Shown here piece after piece: positions 38,741 through 39,733 of a stretch of 39,733 nucleotides of DNA (its first letter is position 1; the number at the start of each line of letters is the position of its first letter). Position numbers and translations under genes: made by a program. The notes under the pieces are model-generated. The model did no database searches. It was not told the origin of the DNA and was given only the letters and a program-made list of their open reading frames with translations. Origin of the DNA: Candidatus Harrisonbacteria bacterium (lineage in GTDB: Bacteria > Patescibacteriota > Minisyncoccia > UBA6257 > 1-14-0-10-44-23); NCBI GenBank assembly GCA_023255625.1, contig JAHFLF010000002.1, positions 1 through 39,733 of the forward strand, read 5' to 3'.

Positions 38741-39733
38741 CTAGTTGAGCGCGATGTCGTGTCGGAACCACGACCCCGGACTCGCTATGAGAGCCGCGCC
38801 TGCCATGGCCCGCTCTCTCGCTACGTATCGGTGTTCGTCATAGCCGATGATGTTGACAATCCGACCACCGACAGAGACTCGTGCGCGGTCCGACTCTCGA
38901 ATGCCGGTGCCGGCTTCCAGAACTTCGACGCCCTTCAGTCGCTCTGCGGCGCTAAGGCCAAGTACGACCTCACCTACGTGCGCTTTCTCCGGATAGCCGG
39001 GGGCGCAGATGACGATGCAGACCGCGTGCTCATTGCGCCAGGTGGGCTCCGGAACGCTCGCGAGGTCGCCGACTGCCGCGCCGTCCAGTAACGGGAACAG
39101 ATCTGCTGTCATCGTGCCCAGTATGACCTGGGTCTCCGGGTCGCCAGGCCGGCAGTTGAACTCGACGATCTTGGCACCCGTCGGGGTAGCCATGAAACCC
39201 CCGTAGAGACAACCCTGAACTTGATCGATGCCTTCGTCGTGCAGCCCGCGGATCATCCGTTCGAAGATGTCGCGAACCTGGCCTTCGAGTTCCGGCCTTG
39301 TGCTGAACATCTCTGACGGACACTGTGCGCCGACGCCGCCGGTCATGAATCCCCGATCGTCGTCGTACGCGCGCTTGTAGTCCCTGCCCCAGCGCAGGAG
39401 ACGGATCGTCTTGCCGTCGGTGAAGCAGAACACGGAGAACTCGAAGCCCTCCATGAACTCTTCGACCAGAAGCGCCCGCTGGCCCTCGAAGGGTGGCATG
39501 CTCGCGAACATCTCTCCGGCCACCACGATTGCCTCCGAGACGGTAGAACAGATTCGTACGCCCTTGCCGGCCGCCGGGTAGACCCACTTGAGGACGATGG
39601 GTAGCTGGCACGAACGAAGGTGCTCGGTGAGATCCGTCGTAGGGCTCGAGGCAGTGAAGAGGCGGGCCTTGGCTGTCGGCACGCCCCAGCGCTCCATGGC
39701 TCGCTTGCAGTCTTCCTTGGAGCCTTCCGTGAT
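38741..39733 (-). CDS. purD: Phosphoribosylamine-glycine ligase, 5' end beyond the window
   Basis: ATP-grasp ligase of purine synthesis (GAR synthetase). The frame is open to the window edge, with SKEDCKRAMERWGVPTA at the point where the central domain of PurD begins, so the N-terminal domain is missing only because the sequence ends. Visible: PIVLKWVYPAAGKGV (ATP-grasp), LLVEEFMEGFEFSVFCFTDG, GGVGAQCPSE, the metal-binding VEFNCRPGDPETQVIL, and the C-terminal domain GVEVLEAGTG. GC is much higher than in the rest of the window, and many CPR lack purine synthesis, so transfer is possible. It ends with its own terminator. Confidence 0.9.
   Translation of the reverse strand: MTEGSKEDCKRAMERWGVPTAKARLFTASSPTTDLTEHLRSCQLPIVLKWVYPAAGKGVRICSTVSEAIVVAGEMFASMPPFEGQRALLVEEFMEGFEFSVFCFTDGKTIRLLRWGRDYKRAYDDDRGFMTGGVGAQCPSEMFSTRPELEGQVRDIFERMIRGLHDEGIDQVQGCLYGGFMATPTGAKIVEFNCRPGDPETQVILGTMTADLFPLLDGAAVGDLASVPEPTWRNEHAVCIVICAPGYPEKAHVGEVVLGLSAAERLKGVEVLEAGTGIRESDRARVSVGGRIVNIIGYDEHRYVARERAMAGAALIASPGSWFRHDIALN

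Overview
The window looks like a piece of a Candidate Phyla Radiation (Patescibacteria) genome, probably Parcubacteria-like. The reasons are compact housekeeping operons with few Shine-Dalgarno sites, a comF plus pilM-pilT-pilD competence/pilus block, standard-code stops, and intergenic gaps packed with short palindromic repeats that also run in frame through conserved enzymes. Assignment below the CPR level is inference. Three small-gene zones (about 121-351, 19161-19508, 36899-37390) and the purD fragment at the right edge are more GC-rich than the rest, and the first three have clear Shine-Dalgarno sites, so they may have been acquired separately.

Layout. 1-120 is the right end of an IS that has cut a small GC-rich gene. 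452-4528 (minus) is greA-lysS-nucleotidyltransferase-serS. 4606-9415 (minus) holds a GT2 glycosyltransferase, an adk-map-Nudix-MBL operon and a type II NADH dehydrogenase. 9416-10475 has no convincing gene and is full of hairpins. 10521-12714 (minus) holds a one-chain PheRS of mitochondrial architecture, a DUF2000 protein and a VOC protein that starts 2 nt after a tRNA(CAU). At 12.8 kb that tRNA and an initiator tRNA diverge from promoters sharing one palindromic -35 box. 12977-15613 is a fused MurL-like epimerase plus MurD-like ligase. 15.7-16.4 kb has tRNA-Asp and two small membrane proteins. 16.5-20.8 kb has kbl and tdh (threonine to glycine plus acetyl-CoA), separated by a complete 1199-bp IS with 9-bp target duplications and a small membrane gene. 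20.8-23.5 kb has a cobalamin-type riboswitch upstream of a transcobalamin/intrinsic-factor-like surface protein and an anchored Ig-like protein. 23.5-26.9 kb has gatC-gatA, two or three probable structured RNAs and a ligA BRCT relic. 28.2-33.4 kb is pilM-pilT-pilD-ligA (minus) with comF divergent. 34.1-36.9 kb is a P-type cation ATPase. 36.9-38.6 kb has small hypotheticals, a Nudix-like protein lacking catalytic glutamates, and tRNA-Ala. The right edge is a 5'-truncated purD.

The main theme is repeat colonisation. At least six palindromic or tandem repeat families occupy the spacers, often from the stop codon of one gene to the start codon of the next, so that they supply stop codons (serS, lysS, greA, gatC, kbl, tdh) or abut starts (serS, the glycosyltransferase). 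They also sit in frame inside serS, the nucleotidyltransferase, the MurL-MurD fusion, kbl, tdh, gatA, ligA and the B12-linked surface protein. The other points of interest are the MurL-MurD fusion, the B12-riboswitch/transcobalamin-like locus, the one-chain PheRS and the shared-box divergent tRNA promoters.
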